Made by a program: the position numbers and the translations under genes. A stretch of 11,985 bases of DNA from an uncultured Porphyromonadaceae bacterium (GTDB lineage: Bacteria > Bacteroidota > Bacteroidia > Bacteroidales > Muribaculaceae). Below, one piece after another: positions 11,951 through 11,985 of this stretch. The stretch is from the NCBI GenBank assembly GCA_947166165.1, contig CAMVDK010000079.1, positions 1-11,985 on the forward strand. The letters are read 5' to 3'. Below the pieces are notes generated by a model that was given only the letters and a program-made list of their open reading frames with translations, ran no database searches and had not been told where the DNA came from. Numbering within the stretch: the stretch's first letter is position 1; each line of letters starts with the position of its first letter.

Positions 11951-11985
11951 CAGCAAAGCGGGACAATGGCGTCGGAGGTTGTTGT

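Overview
The window looks like chromosomal DNA of a GC-rich member of the Bacteroidales, possibly Muribaculaceae-like. The evidence is TAnnTTTG/TTTG-type promoters of the Bacteroidetes sigma factor, a C-terminal type IX secretion (T9SS)-like sorting domain on a large secreted protein, Bacteroidetes-style QueC (SGGMDS) and QueD sequences, and AT-rich promoter islands between GC-rich genes. The family assignment is an inference. I saw no rRNA, tRNA, CRISPR array, integrase or transposase.

Layout. 1-947 (-): ATP-type 6-phosphofructokinase, its C-terminus cut by the window edge. 1146-3164 (-): a P1B Zn/Cd/Pb-type metal-exporting ATPase with a His/Cys-rich N-terminus. Divergent from it, 3355-4001 (+): a SanA/YdcF-like (DUF218) membrane-anchored protein broken by a one-base frameshift near 3658-3660. 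4198-4836 (+): a small secreted protein with two LTxxQ-like motifs and a Tyr/Gly/basic tail. A strong hairpin (4872-4916) separates it from the convergent 4962-7868 (-) gene, a 968-residue secreted protein built from four copies of a beta-rich module, a carboxypeptidase-regulatory-like domain and a T9SS-like tail. 8077-10037 (-): an operon of two lipoproteins. The first is an internally duplicated protein of unknown function; the second is a trypsin-like serine protease with an intact triad and a long helical insertion. 10304-11828 (+): queF-queC-queD of the 7-deazaguanine (queuosine precursor) pathway. After queD, 11858-11950 holds a degenerate tandem array of an 8-bp unit rich in palindromes.

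How the genes relate. The queFCD set is one pathway: QueD makes 6-carboxytetrahydropterin, QueC makes preQ0 and QueF reduces preQ0 to preQ1 for tRNA. queE is not in the window. The two lipoprotein genes probably act together at the cell envelope, since they share one clear promoter and a terminator. The remaining genes are independent units. No intergenic gap exceeds 300 bases; the gaps hold promoters, hairpins and short repeats.

The items most worth a second look are the 8-bp array after queD, the lipoprotein/protease pair, the Asp-to-Asn change at a metal-binding position of the phosphofructokinase, the modular secreted protein and the frameshifted sanA-like gene. I found no clearly new defence or mobile system.
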